From NCBI GenBank assembly GCA_027257055.1, contig JAPVLO010000044.1, positions 3,162,001-3,226,000 on the forward strand: DNA of 64,000 bases. The letters run 5' to 3'. This stretch comes from Cephalopachus bancanus (taxonomy: Eukaryota > Chordata > Mammalia > Primates > Tarsiidae). Both the position numbers and the translations under genes were made by a program. Position 1 is the stretch's first letter. Each line of letters begins with the position of its first letter. A model generated the notes under the pieces. The model searched no databases. It saw nothing but the letters and a program-made list of their open reading frames with translations, and had not been told where the DNA came from. Positions 25,011 through 36,830 of this stretch are shown here, piece after piece.

Positions 25011-26179
25011 GGAACTTCCTGGAGAAGGATAATTCACACCCTGTATAAGAAGGAAGATGTGGATACAGGAGAAGGAGGAGAGCAGGGGCCTTGAGGGCTC
25101 GCGGAGGGGGGGGGTTGTGCAGGGGAAGTAGGCAGATGAAAGGTGCTGGAGCTAGAGCTCAGGTCTCACTGACACTATGGCCTCATCCCTTCTGACCCGG
25201 CAGATGTGATGGGACATGCGTCTGCAGGAGGGAGGGTGAAAGCACCCTGTTCGCCCCACTGACTTGTGTTCAGACCTTCCTGCAGGGTGCCTAGACTGAC
25301 GCAGTCCCCTGTGTCAGGAGCTGTACCCCACGCCCCGAGACGCTGCCCACGTTCTTGTTGGCACGCTCAGCAGCTCACCAAGACTGCTGGAGCGTTTCTT
25401 CTTACTTGTCTTCCCAGCTCTTCCCCCTGTAGGACAGGAGACATGGAAATGATTGAGCCATCTCCGGGGCGGGAGGACAGCCCCACCAGGGGCACTGAGT
25501 GCATCCTCTGAGGCCCTTCTGTGGGTGTGCACGGTGGACCTCATGCCCTCTGAGCTCAGCCTCCGAGGCTGCAGGGGGACTGGGGTATGGGGGATTGTGA
25601 TAAATACCCGGAGGCCTGGGGAGCCCCGTGTGGCCTCCTTCCCTGGGCCTACAAAAGGGCCCGAGTGACAGCCAGGCTGGGCCTTCACACACCCAGGAGC
25701 CAGGGGGAGGAAAAGAGAGAGCAGCAGGGGCAGAGGAGAGGACTGCCAGCCTGGACAAAGGCAGGGACAGAGAAACAAAGGAAGAGCGAAATCCCCTCTT
25801 GTTACGACCTGTGGTTTAAAGAAAAACATGCTTGCTGTCCCACAAGGCCTTGGGGTGAGACTCCCGGTTCATCTGGTAGCAAACTTCACCTGGAGCCCAG
25901 GTGTGCCGCCCTCATCCTGTGCGCTCGGGACTGGAGCTCCCCCCACCCGTGCCCAGGATCGGTTGCAAAGGAGAGGAATTGGGCAGTCATTTGCTGCCAG
26001 ATTTGGGAGCAAACATTTTTCTTTCTGGATTTAAACAATTAAACTGCATCCCCGGCTCTGGTTCTCTTCTGCAGCCAGCCCCAATGACATTTGGCAGGCT
26101 CACCATGGTCTGGCTCCCCCACTCCGCCCCGTGGGCTTTTCGCAGAATATTTCCTCAATGTCTGGGTAGCTGGCTTTTA
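25011..26179. other. Unique GC-rich DNA
   Basis: No repeats or coding signal recognised. Confidence 0.6.
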
Positions 26180-26965
26180 AACCAGTTCATTTTTTCTTTT
26201 TTTTTTCTTGTTACGGTCTCAAGTTTTATTAAATTTAAATTTTATTCCATTTCAGGCCATAAAGTCTCCAGACGTGGCTTTGAAAGTGAACAGGTTTTGG
26301 CTGTTAGAAATAGGTTACCTCCCATGCAAATAAAAGTGTCCAGCTTCCGAGGAGAACAGGGCTCCAAGGGTCAGGAAAATGCATGGGGCGGTTAGAGGCG
26401 GTTAGAGACTGTGGCACAGAGATGGCCAGGGACCAATTTAAAAGCATGTATATTTTAAATGAAACATTTTGTGGACATATGGAACCAATAGCTTTCGCCA
26501 AAAGCTCAATTCTGGGGATCAAGTCTTCGAGCTAAACTTCAATCTACTACCCAAGGTGATTTTTAACAGACAAATGAAAGTTCCTTTTTGCTTTCTAGTC
26601 TAAGGGGAATCTTAATACATTTTTAAATTATTTGGCATTTTGAATTAATTTTCTTAGAATGAAACGAGATTCTTAAATTGGGATCTTGTAGGGAAAAGAC
26701 AGCCAGGTAATTAGTGAGCTGATCTCCTTTTCTGACACGCGGGTGGGGGGTTGAACTCCAACCAAGGTGCACACAAAATCTATTTTAGAGCAAAAATTTC
26801 AAAGTAAGCAACACCATCTGTTCTTTAATTATTTCTCCTTATTAAAAAAAAGTCGCTAAATTTATTTGGGTTACTTAGTTGGAAAGCAATGTCTTGAAGA
26901 CACTCGGAACCGGAGCTATTACAGGCAGATTGTCAGCTCTTGTTTGCTAGGTATTCAAGAACCCA
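26180..26965. promoter_or_regulatory. Candidate conserved non-coding element with octamer
   Basis: AT-rich, repeat-free block with ATGCAAAT at 26324-26331, a CTTTAATTATTTCTC homeodomain-like stretch near 26823 and runs of TTTAAATT. No transposon match recognised. Confidence 0.35.
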
Positions 26966-27224
26966 AAATAGTCAAGGCATTTTAGAAGGCACACTCTTTT
27001 CCAAGGTTGCCTCCTCTCAGCTAAGCAGGACGTGGTTCTTCAAGTCCTGGGGGACAGTCTCTGCTGCCCCTTTTTGGGTGCAGGGACTATCAGGTTGAAC
27101 AGAAGGTTCATGCTCTAAGGGCCCTCAATTAGGGGAGATGGGGTTTGCTCCCACAGAGGAGTTAGGCCACCGGGAATCCCTGCCCCTTACAGAGTTCTTA
27201 CCATCTGTTTGTCCAACGTTGCAC

Positions 27225-27330
27225 ATCCATCCATCATCCATTCACCCATCCATCCATCCATCCATCATTCTATTCAACAAATATTTACTGAGGGCTTCCT
27301 ATGAGCTGGGGAAAGTATTAGGTACTATCT
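27225..27330. repeat. (CATC)n tract plus ancient LINE-type tail
   Basis: CATCCATCCATC units at 27225-27268 run into TTCAACAAATATTTACTGAG, the start of the TGTGCCAG-family tail. Confidence 0.6.
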
Positions 27331-27444
27331 AGCATGGAACATACTATCTTATGACGTAGACTCCAGTTCAGATCACCCTTTACTTATGATAGAATTACAT
27401 CCCTATAAACCCACCATAGATTAAAAAATCATAAGTTGAAAATG

Positions 27445-27669
27445 CTGCCTGGGCAATATAGTGAGACGCTGACTACAAAAAAAGAAAAGAAAAAAAACAC
27501 GTTAGCCAGGCATGGTGGCGCATACCTGTAGTTCTAGCTATTCCAGAGGCTGAGGTGGGAGGAGGATGGTTTGAGGCCAGGAGTTTGAGATTACAATAAG
27601 CTATGATCACACCCCTGCACTCCAGCCTAGGCGACAGAGCAAAACCCTCTCTCTAAAAAATACGAAAAG
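27445..27669 (+). mobile_element. 5'-truncated AluJ inside the Tigger MITE
   Basis: Begins in the left arm at GCCTGGGCAATATAGTGAG and runs through the right arm to an A-rich end. It interrupts the Tigger element after 27444. Confidence 0.85.
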
Positions 27670-27671
27670 GA

Positions 27672-27970
27672 GCCGGGCTCGGTGGCTCAGCCTGTAATCC
27701 CGCGCCTTTGGGAGGCTGAGGTGAGTGGATTGCCTGAGCCCGCGGGTTCGAGACCTGCCTGGGCAGCGAGACCTCGTCTCTACAATAAGTCAAAAAAAAA
27801 AAAAAAAAAAATCAACCAGATGTGGTAGCTCATGCCTGTAATTCCGGCTACTCGGAAGGCTGAGGTGGAAGGATCGCCGGAGCCCAGCGGCGAGGCTGCG
27901 GAGGCCGGGAGCGGCCACTGCACTCCAGTCTGGGCGACCGAGTGAGACTCCAACTCAAAAAAAAAAAAAA
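27672..27970 (+). mobile_element. Lineage-specific Alu, younger type, inserted in the AluJ tail
   Basis: Flanked by ATACGAAAAGGA (27660-27671) and ATACAAAAAGGA (27971-27982), a target duplication with one mismatch. It has a 20-A linker and CCAGTCTGG, and it is CpG-rich. Confidence 0.9.
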
Positions 27971-28467
27971 ATACAAAAAGGAAAATATATTTAATACATC
28001 TAACCTACTGAATGCCATAGCTTGGCCTAGCCTACCTTAAATGTCCTCAGAACATTTACATTAGCCTACAGTCGAGCAAACTCACCTAACACAATACCTG
28101 TTTTAGAATATAGTGAAGAATATCTCATGTAGTTATTGAATACTGCACTGAAGTAGAGTTTCTACTAAATGGATATCACTTTCACACCATCACAAAGTTC
28201 AGCCATCATAAATCAAGTCGTTTTAAGTTGAGGATCGTCTGCAACCAGATACTCATACAGAGGAGCCTGTGATTGCTAACAATAACATGCTCTGGTGTCT
28301 GTACCAGTGCAGTCCAGTAGGAGTTTCGGCAGTAATGGACATATTCTTTATCTGTACTGTCCAGTATGGTAGCTGCTGGCCACATATGGCTATTGAGTAT
28401 CTAAAATGTAACTGGTGTCACTAAGGAACTGCTATTTTTTAATTCGAATTTTAAAAAAATTTATTTA

Positions 28468-28632
28468 TTTTTGAAGGTGGAGGTCTCTCTATGTTGCCCA
28501 TGCTGGAGTATAGTAGCTATTCACAGTCACTATCATGGCACACTACAGCCTTGAACTCCTTGGCTCGAGTGATCCTCCTGCCTCAGCTTGCCAAGTAGCT
28601 GGGACTACAGGGCCCACTTCACCACACCTGAC
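28468..28632 (-). mobile_element. FLAM-type fossil Alu monomer
   Basis: The complement retains the 7SL-like piece CTGTGAATAGCTACTATACT ahead of CCAGC, which dimeric Alus have lost. The single-arm length also fits a free left monomer. Confidence 0.75.
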
Positions 28633-28650
28633 TTTATTGAGTTTTGGTTA

Positions 28651-28999
28651 CCTTTTTTGAGTCAGGATCTCACTTTGGGGTCCAGTGGCACCAAAATCAT
28701 ACTCAGGGCCTTGCTGTATGACTTTGCCCCAGGCCTGCCACCTCTCTGTGCCTGGTGTTGTGGCTCACTGCAGCCTCTAACTCCTGGGCTCAAGCGATCT
28801 TCCTGCGTCAGCCTTCACTGTAGCTGGGGCTTCAGGCATGCACCACCACAGCCAGCTAATTAAAAAAATTTTTTTTTGTTGAGATCAGGTCTTGCTGTGT
28901 TGCCTAGGTTGGCCTCAGATTCCTGTGTTCAGGTGATGTTCCTGCTTCAGCCTCCCAACGTGCTGGGATTACAGGTGTGATCTACTATGCTTCTTGGCC
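28651..28999 (-). mobile_element. AluJ with a foreign 43-60 base insert
   Basis: Alu arms are clear on both sides, but 28693-28753 is not Alu. That piece matches 31356-31374 and 31781-31823 nearly exactly (see findings). Confidence 0.8.
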
Positions 29000-29056
29000 T
29001 GTTTTGATGAATTTTTATTTAAATGAGGCTAGTGGTTACTGTATATGGACAGCATG

Positions 29057-29175
29057 AGTCCAGCCTCGGCATCACTTGGGGAATCTTGTTAGAAATGCAC
29101 ATTCTTAGGCCTGCCCTGGTCCTGCTAAATCAGAGTCTCTGTGGCTGGAGCCTAGGAATCTGAGCCGCAGCCATC
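29057..29175 (+). mobile_element. MER20/MER5-type hAT fragment
   Basis: GGCATCACTTGGGGAATC, then TTGTTAGAAATGCACATTCT and TAAATCAGAGTCTC match the MER20 pattern. Confidence 0.6.
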
Positions 29176-29484
29176 CCTCCTGGTGGTTTTTATGCAGGTT
29201 TGCTTTGGGACGGTGGGCTGTGCGTGTGATGTTATGATTCGACTCTGTTTGAGGGAAGCTGTCGAGTAGGTGACTTGGATTTCAAATGAACAGGAGACTT
29301 CTGAGAAAAAGGGGGGATGCCCGAGTAAGCTGGTGAGGATGGCAGGCCTGGCGGGGAGCACTCACGAGGTGTTAGTGGTGGGGGAACCCAGCTCACCACG
29401 TCCAGTGGGGAAAGGGCTTGGTCCATTTGGTGAACAGAGAATGGGGGCTTGTGAATTAAAGTGGACGGGCAGGTGGAAGACCTG

Positions 29485-29665
29485 TCACTGATGGCTGTGT
29501 GATCCTGAACTGTGTCTCCACCTCTCTGGGCCTCGTGTTCATTGATAAAATGGAGATGACCACACTTTGTTACCTCCTTATCTAGTGGAGTCGAAGGACA
29601 GGTGGACCAACACTGCATGGGCAAAGCACGCATGGGCAAAGCACACGTGTGCAGAGCCCAGTGCT
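29485..29665 (+). mobile_element. MIR
   Basis: GGCTGTGTGATCCTGAACTG, CCTCTCTGGGCCTCGTG and GATAAAATGGAGATGACC. Confidence 0.8.
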
Positions 29666-30651
29666 GGGACGAGTGGTACCCTGCTGGCCTGTTTCTTGCT
29701 TTTCTTTGTGCTCTACCCCTTTCCCCCACTCCTGCCTTCGGATGTTGGCTCTGCCTGAGGACCCCACTCAGCACGGCTCCCCCCGTCCCCCCTCAGTCAG
29801 GCCATGGCTTGTGGTGGTCCCTGGGGCTCTGTGACCTGCACCCTGTGTTGGGGATGGGCTCATCTCCCGTTCCAGCCAGCCTTTACTTCCTGGGATGTTT
29901 TCCAGGCTGCTTCTCTTTCAGTGGATTCGAAGTCTTGGTGGCCCCTGCCAGAGCCTTGGTCCAGAAGCCCAGGATGGGCCCAGGAAGTGGACTTCTGCAA
30001 GTGTGTTTTCAAGTCAGATGTAACCAAATGCCTTTTGGGGAAAGACTTCCTAGTAATTTTAGCAGCATCTTTTCTGTTGTCTAGACCTAAGATCAGCAAT
30101 TTAGGGAAAAGCGTCGAGGTAAACTTTCCCCCTGCCTCCCCCGCTCTCCCTTCTCCCCTCTCTAGGACGCTGTGCGCCCCCTCTTCCCAGAACGTCAGGT
30201 GGTGCGGGCCTCAGCCCAGCCCCAGCTATTTGGCAGCCAAAAGTTCTGTCCCTGGAAGACGCCAGACTTATTTTGAGATGGCAAATGTGGCGGATGCTTC
30301 CCTGCTGGAAAGACACCAAGTGTCTGATCTCAGCCTTGGGGGGCCGTGTTATGGGGGACACCAGCAGCTTCTTATCTAAAATAGACATGTGCTTTCTTCA
30401 CCTCTCAGAAGCCTTTGCAGTCAACTGTGTCCCCATACTTGGGATTTGCCTCGGGCATAGCAATTGCTCAGTATGGTGAGTTATTGCTGTGGTCATGATT
30501 GTTACTACTTCCTGTTTTTCCAGGACTGAAACATTGCCCAGGCCTCTCCTCTAGACTAAGACATTTATAGAACACTCTAGGATTTTGTTTTTAAAAGAAA
30601 TCCAAGGGAAGCACTGTTTGATTCAAAGGAATGAAGAACTAATGGTGGAAT
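29666..30651. other. Unique intronic DNA
   Basis: Overlapping + frames up to 191 codons show no family motif and no paired splice sites. Confidence 0.6.
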
Positions 30652-31262
30652 TTGATTTATTTTCTTTTAGATTCAAGGGGTACAGTCTGTCACATGGGTA
30701 TATTGTGTGATGGTGAGGTCTGGACTTATGTCGAGTCTGTGACCTGGGTGGTAGGCCTGGTATCCAGTGGGTAGTTTCCCAACTCTTACCTCCCTTCTTC
30801 CCCTCCCCCTCAAGGAGTCCTCAGCTTGTGTTCTCCCATCCTGTGCCCATGTATATTCATTGTTTAGCTGCCACTTATGAGTGAGGACGTGCGGTATTTA
30901 GTTTTCTGTTTCTGTGATAACTCACTTAGAATGATGGCCTCCAATCACATCCATGTTGCTGCAAAGGACAGAATTTTGTTCTTTTTTATGGTTTGTGTAA
31001 TGGTCCGCGGTGTATATGCACCATGTCTTCTTTATCCAGTCCACTGCTGAAGGGCGCCTAGTTTGGCTCTGTGGTTTTGCTATTGTGGCTAGTGCTGTGA
31101 TAAGCATACGAGTGCAGGTGTCTTTTTGGTAGAGTGAGTTATGCTCCTTTGGGAGTATGCCCAGTAGTGGGATTGCTGGGTCATGTGGGAGCTCTATTTT
31201 GGGTTCTCTGAGACGTCTCCATGCTGTTTTCCACATAGGTTGTACTAATTTACATTCCCATG
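30652..31262 (-). mobile_element. Primate-type L1 3' end, antisense
   Basis: On the - strand, 31262 to about 30920 encodes the ORF2p C-terminus ([16 protein letters not shown], then DWIKK), followed by a 3' UTR ending near 30652. The 5' part is truncated. Sequence matches the L1P/L1PB-like group more than the older L1M copies in this window. No intact ORF remains. Confidence 0.9.
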
Positions 31263-31780
31263 ATGGCAAAATTTTAGCCACCTGGGTAAGACACTGCTTT
31301 ATAGGAAAAGATACTTTGCAAACTCCTTGCGTGTCATTTTCATTCAATGCCGAAGAAAATCATACTCAGGACCTGCACCAATATCCTGGCATTGAGGGCT
31401 GCAAAGGCACAACCCGAGGGCCATGGCCAGCGGTGAAATCGTTTTGTTTTGTTGACTGCTCCAGATTAAAATTAGTTTGGAATTAGAACGAACACTTAAA
31501 ATTCAGGAAGGTTTGCACAAACCCCTGGGTTTCTAGCTTTTCTTCTGTTGTCAGAAGATCTGGCAGCCTTGGTCCTGCTTCCCACACAGCGAGGGTGGCC
31601 AGTGCCCCTGATCACACATGGCATGCTTGTGCGTCCTGTCCCAGACTCCCACCTTGCCCCTTTGTGTCGCCTGTCTGGCCCTGGAAGCCTCAGTTACCGG
31701 ACTTCAGGGGTTAAAAGAGCTGTGGCTGTGCTGCCCTGCTGGAGTCAGTCTGGTGCTCCTGGTCCTTCTCTGCTTCCAGC
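31263..31780. other. Unique DNA, source of a templated copy
   Basis: 31356-31374 recurs almost exactly at 28693-28711. Otherwise nothing recognised. Confidence 0.6.
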
Positions 31781-31845
31781 TTGCTGTGTGACTTTGCCCC
31801 AGGCCTACCACCTCTCTGTGCCTCAGCCTCCCCATGTATCCAGTG
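31781..31845 (+). mobile_element. MIR fragment with a diverged core
   Basis: GCTGTGTGACTTTGCCCC, then CACCTCTCTGTGCCTCAGCC. The middle GCCCCAGGCCTACC departs from consensus; this very sequence recurs at 28711-28753. Confidence 0.6.
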
Positions 31846-31924
31846 GTTTTCCACAGTCTGGGATAGACCAGCTGTGGGAGGTTGGGGATGTACTGGGCCC
31901 CAAACCTCCCTGTTACATTATTCT

Positions 31925-32213
31925 TTTTTTTTTTTTTTGAGTTGGAGTCTCACTCTGTCACCCAGACTGGAGTGCAGTAGCCGCTCCCGGCCACCGCAGC
32001 CGCGACCTGGGCTCCGGCGATCCTTCCACCTCAGCCTTCCAAGTAGCTGGAACTCCAGGCACACACTGCCACGCCCGGCTAATTTTTGGTTTATTGTAGA
32101 GATGAGGTCTCGCCAAGTTGCCCAGGCAGGTCTCGAACCTGCGGGCTCAGGAAATCCACTCACCTCAGCCTCCCAAGGTGCGGGATTACGGGCTGAGCCA
32201 CTGAGCCCGGCTC
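31925..32213 (-). mobile_element. Lineage-specific Alu, younger type, 10-base TSD
   Basis: ACATTATTCT at 31915-31924 and 32214-32223 flank a full dimer with GAGTTGGAGTCTCACTCTG next to the T run. Confidence 0.95.
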
Positions 32214-32394
32214 ACATTATTCTAAATTAGGTCTGTGCATTGGATTTCTAATGGAAAGTTGGGAAATTTCTAGATCATTTCTACCCTGACCCATATCCAG
32301 ATCTGTCTTTGTCCACCTGCTACCTAGGAGGCTTTTTCCCCCCCCAGAGGAGTGGTTAGGGGTGTCAGGGCAGGAAAGAGATAATAATACTTTT

Positions 32395-32560
32395 GTTAAT
32401 AATAAGAATGGCTGTAGTTTGTCTTCCCATTAAGGTAGATCCTCTTTACCCCATTTTGCTGGCGAAGGAACTGAAGTTCTGAGAGGCTGAGTAACTTGCC
32501 AGAGGTCACACAGCTGATGCGTGCCCAGCCAGGCTGTGAGCCTGGGTTGGTTTCCTTCTG
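32395..32560 (-). mobile_element. MIR
   Basis: ACCCCATTTTGCTGGCGAAG, GAGAGGCTGAGTAACTTGC and CAGAGGTCACACAGCTGATG. Confidence 0.85.
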
Positions 32561-34499
32561 CGTGCTGAGGCCCCAGCTGGCATGTGCCCCTGCCTGAGCT
32601 GGCTTGGGAGGTGGGCTTCTCAGTACACACGTAGGAAAGAGACGGTTGGGAGAGGTGCTAGGCTGCAGAGGGGGGCTCTGGGGCTACCTTCCATCCTCCT
32701 CTCACCGGCCAGCCTCCCTTCCAGGGAGGTCGGGCCTCCTCCTGGTACCTGCTCACGTACCAGCCTTCCCCTGGCAGAGCTCAGCTTTGGACCAGGCTCC
32801 TGGGGCCAGGTGGGACAGAGCGATGGGTCTGAGGCCTCTCTAACTGTACACTCACGTGGGTTTTTCTTGACAGTCATGGCTTGCAGAACTTTTCGAATCA
32901 AACTGTAGAGCCAAGTCAGTTAATCTGGATGTTCAGGTGGGCCTTGGAGGATGGGGGTAATTTTGCAGTTCTCAGGACAAAATCTGCTTCCTGCTTGAGC
33001 CTCAGTTGCCCACCCCGTCCATGCTTGCTGTCTGGTCCCGCCCCTTGCTGGAATGGGTAGGTGTGGGGTGCCCTGGGCTCATAGCATGCCGGCACTCCAT
33101 CACCCCTGGAGCCTGGGAAAAGGCAGATGAATAGCGTTCATTTTACAGGTGATGCCCGAGAAGGTCAGTGCTAGGGCCCTGCCTGGGCCCTGGCTGTGGA
33201 GGGTGGGCGGCTAGTCTTGGCCAGGGCTTTAACCCCCAAGCCTAGCCCCTCAAGGCCAGACCCAGGCAAAACCTTATGCCCTCCCCCACAGGGTGCTTCC
33301 TGAGCCCTCCGGGACTGCCAGGAGGAGGAAGTGGAGTTCAGCAGATCCCCAGGATGCCCTTGGCAGGAAGCTGCTTGTTTCCTTTCTTCAGCTCCTTCTG
33401 GGGGAGCCCAGGTGTTTATGTGAGTAGGGGGTGTGGACCCTGGGGCTGGCCTGGAGAGCTCGTGGCCTTTCCTGGGTGATTTCTGAGTCAGAGGCGCTGG
33501 CTAGACCACCCCAGTGGTCTCAGCCCCTGTTTTAGTTCCTGCACTGTGTCCTGCCAGGTTGGCTTGGTGGTTGCAAGTGACAAAAGTGAATTTAAAACCA
33601 GAGGAACTTAATGGGAGGGTGGGGGAAGCTGATGGGATTAATGGAAGGAGACACTGTGGACTATGGGTAATGCTGGAGACAGTGGAGCAAGAAGTGGGTG
33701 TTCTTTCAGAGGACTGCCACCGGGGTGCCACCACCTCCTGGCAGATCTAAGCAATGAGCCTGGCCACAGCCCAGGGGAGGGCAGGGCACTGGGCTGATGG
33801 TCCATTGAGGCCCACTGGGGGAGAGAGGTGGTTCCTTCGGTCACAGTTGGGGCGCTGCTGTCAGAGTCTGGGGCATGGAGGCCTGGAGGGCAGACATGCC
33901 TGCCTGATAGTGACCTGCTCTGGTAGGCTGTCCTGCTGTCTTAGAAGGCCCCAAGCACAGGACCAGAGTGCAGATGGGCTAGGGGTGGAGTGGGCTGTTG
34001 TCTGTTAGGCCAGCTTTGGGCTGTGGGGTTGGGTTCACCAAGACATGACCAGCAGGGCATCAGGGTAGAGGGACTTTGGAAAAGCCCAGCCCAACGTTGT
34101 CTGGACACACGGGGAGATGGAAGCCCAGAGGGGATAGGAACTTCCCCAGAGTCCCACAGCCAAGCAGAGCTGGTGGACGGGGTGAGGTGGGAGGGCATGG
34201 CATTGCTCTCCAAGTGAGCGTGGCGGACACCTTGGTGGTAGGTCAGGGGATCTGAGGTAGATGCCTATATGCTTTAAAAGACATCAACTGCTAACGATGC
34301 ACAGAGCACACAGAAACACCAGCACCGCCTGTCCCCCTCTGCTGTTCCTGGTTCCTTGTGTCTCATTCTGGGACAGTTCAGTGTGTGTCCACACATAGGA
34401 GGACCTGTGTGTTCCTCTCCCTCCCCCACTTTCTCTGGTCCCTCGACCTTCCTTATTTTCTAAACCTGCTCATTTAGTGCTTGCCTCAGTCCTTTGTAA
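32561..34499. other. Unique DNA with weak MIR traces
   Basis: Possible eroded MIR at about 33080-33170 and an unclassified repeat trace near 33560. No gene. Confidence 0.5.
34105..34180 (-). mobile_element. MIR fragment
   Basis: ACGGGGAGATGGAAGCCCAG and CCAGAGTCCCACAGCCAAGC. Confidence 0.55.
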
Positions 34500-35045
34500 G
34501 TTGACTTATTACTATTGAAGTTTCACATAAATGCGTCCACCATGCCATAAGTGTTCAGCTCAGTCAATTTCCATCCATTGAAAACACCCATGTAGCCAGA
34601 ATCATATAGAGAAGCAGCCTGGCCAGCTTCCCTGAGTCTGGCCTCGCCCACCCCTCTGCCAAAGGGCAGTGGCCATCCTCACATAAACATTTTCATGTGG
34701 CCGGGCGCGGTGGCGCAAGCCTGTAATCCCAGCACTTTGGGAGGCTGAGGTGAGAGGATTGCCTGAGCCTACGAGTTTGAGACCAGCCTGGACAACTTGG
34801 CGAGATCTCATCTCTACAATAAATCAAAAAATTAGCCAGGTGTGGTAGTGCGTGCCTGTAGTTCTGGCTACTTGGAAGGCTGAGGCGGAAGGATCACCTG
34901 AGCCCAGTGGGTCGACGCTGGGGTGGCCGTGAGTGTGCCACTGCACTCCAGCCTGGATGACGGAGTGAGACTCCAACTCAAAAAACAAAACAAAACAAAA
35001 GTCTTCATGCATTTTTTTCCATGTGTATCTGAAAACACTGTAGCA
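34500..35045 (-). mobile_element. L1M fragment, antisense, interrupted by an Alu
   Basis: 34500-34698 contains TTTCACATAAATGCG, TGTTCAGCTCAGTCAATTT and AACACCCATGTAGCCAGAAT, all L1M-like. The Alu at 34699-34999 cuts it. The short right part is less certain. Confidence 0.6.
34699..34999 (+). mobile_element. Lineage-specific Alu, older type
   Basis: Starts GGCCGGGCGCGGTGGCGCAA and has linker ACAATAAATCAAAAAATTAG. The right arm reads TGGCCGTGAGTGTGCCAC with CCAGCCTGG, and the tail is (CAAAA)n. It interrupts an L1M fragment. Confidence 0.95.
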
Positions 35046-35509
35046 TACCCAGCTTGAGATGTTCCAGTTATTACTGCTTAGGATTTGTCCTAAGCCTTGT
35101 GTTGGACCCAGAACTCCTGACCTGGAGAGACGTCAGAATTGCCTGATTCCAGAAGGATGCAGAGACAAGTCTGAGGCGACCCTTGGGCCATGGGGACTTC
35201 ATCTCCTCCTGTTGCTGTCTCCCATCCCAGGCCCCCTCTGTGGGTTTATTATACCCACACAATCTGTCATGCCTGCAAGGGATTACTCATCTGGGGTGGA
35301 CACCCCGTAGGACAGGCGGGGAAACTGAGGACAATGACTTGATGTCTGCTAGCCTAGTATATCCCGGTCTGTATAGTAACATTGGCTCTGCCCTCCTCCC
35401 GCCATAGCCAGCCAGGCTCCAGGTGCCTGTGGCCTGTGGAAAATGACCAGGTGGATGGGGTACATGGTTATCTGGGAGTCAGGACCCCCTGGCCCAAGGG
35501 CTTGAGATT

Positions 35510-35635
35510 AGATAGGCCCTGGATTTGAATCCTAGCTCTGCCACTTGCTGGCTGTGTGGCAGTGGGTGAGTGTCTCAGCCTCTCTGGGTGTGGACTTCCT
35601 CACTTGTGAAGTGAGCTGGTTAACTCCCCCACTGG
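35510..35635 (+). mobile_element. MIR
   Basis: GGATTTGAATCCTAGCTCTG and CCACTTGCTGGCTGTGTGGC. Confidence 0.85.
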
Positions 35636-36599
35636 TTTCTAGGAAGAGGAGTCCACTGTGTGTTGAGCACCCGCTGGTTGTTGCACATGCTCAGTGGAGC
35701 TGCGACTGTCGTGGCACTAGAGGTCTGTTCCCTGTCACAGGCCTACTGCAGCGTAGGGGAGAGGGGACAGGAGGGCCGAGACAGTCTGCCTCTCTGCCCC
35801 CGTGGCATCCATCCCAGATGAGCAAATGGCTCTCAGCGGGGCATGGGGAACGGAATCTCTTCCTGGCTGGCTGTGGCCGGCCAGCCCCAGGGCAGCTGCC
35901 CTGTTCCCAGATCTGGGGTTCCAGGCTGGGTGGTGGAGGCAGCAAGTCAGGGGGGTCTGGGCAGCTGACAGAGCCTCCCAGGGGTAGAGGCGGGGGCTAG
36001 GAGCCAGCTGCAGCCCTGGAGGCAGCAGAGAGCCAAATCCTGCTTTAACCCATTCTGTTCCTGTGGGAGGGCTGCCCTTCCAGGCTCTGAAATGGCTCCT
36101 TTTCCTTTGATGGCCTCACTGGCCCTGTGGGTTCCTTGTTACCAAGGTGTCTCCAGCTGACAGTGAGAGCACTGTCTGTGGCCTGGAAGAAGTTTTGTTG
36201 GGCCTTTAAAAATTGGGAACAATTCTTGTAAACATTCAGATCTCTAGCCTTGTTGGAAACGCCAGAAGATCGGGCCTTGCTGAGTACTCTGGGCAGCAGC
36301 TTTGGCTGGGGGGGTGATTCATGGTGCTGGAGGGGTCATTCACGGCCCAGTTGTCCTCCCCCACCCCAGTATTGATTTCTGGCACCTGCTGGTTCCCTCT
36401 GATCACTTGAGATCCCGTCAAGGCCAGCTCTAACCTCCTCTCCTGTCTGAGCCTTGAATTGCCTGGGGGTCTCTCTCCCTCCCTTGATCCCCTCTCATGC
36501 CAACTACCTTACTACCTCCCAGGTGGACCGGTCCTCCTAGCCCCTGCTGGTGGAATACCATCTGTTCCTTCTTGAAATCTTCCTATAGTGCCTTCCATC
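35636..36599. other. Unique intronic DNA
   Basis: No repeat or coding signal recognised. Confidence 0.6.
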
Positions 36600-36830
36600 A
36601 GTTGGTCCCGGTTTGACCCCTCGAGGCCACACAGCAAGCTCAGTCCGTCTTCCCTGTGACAGCCCTTCAAATGCCTGAAGACAGCTCTGGGGCCCCCTGA
36701 GCCTGCCCCTCTGGGCTGACAGCTTCGGTTCCTTCCCTTTCCCTCCTAAGATGTGGTTTCAAGACCCCCCATTACCCTGACGCCCCTTGTTGACCACATC
36801 CTTGTGGGCTTGTGTATGTTCCCCGACTGG
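36600..36830 (-). mobile_element. Possible L3/CR1 fragment, antisense
   Basis: GCTGACAGCTTCGGTTCCTT and GATGTGGTTTCAAGACC resemble L3 (CR1-like) ORF2 end in reverse. Strongly diverged. Confidence 0.45.

Larger units (their letters stand above)
27369..28241 (+). mobile_element. Tigger-type (TcMar) MITE, split by two Alus
   Basis: The left end (CAGATCACCCTTTACTTAT, from 27369) and the complement of the right end (GCAGACGATCCTCAACTT, ending 28242) are diverged terminal inverted repeats. The parts 27369-27444 and 27983-28241 match my memory of a common Tigger-derived non-autonomous repeat, with stretches such as CATAGCTTGGCCTAGCC. An AluJ and a lineage-specific Alu interrupt it. Confidence 0.65.
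28350..29055. mobile_element. Palindromic hAT-type MITE split by FLAM and AluJ
   Basis: Left arm 28350-28460 reads CTGTCCAGTATGGTAG...CCACATATGGCTATTGAG. The right arm 28999-29055 contains GAGGCTAGTGGTTACTG...ATGGACAGC, its approximate reverse complement. This is the well-known palindromic hAT/MER3-like or MER33-like mammalian repeat; the exact subfamily is unsure. About 530 bases of Alu material sit between the arms. Confidence 0.55.

Noticed and set aside
30922..31347. 141-codon antisense frame as a host gene
   Set aside because: It is the L1 ORF2p C-terminus, not a cellular gene.
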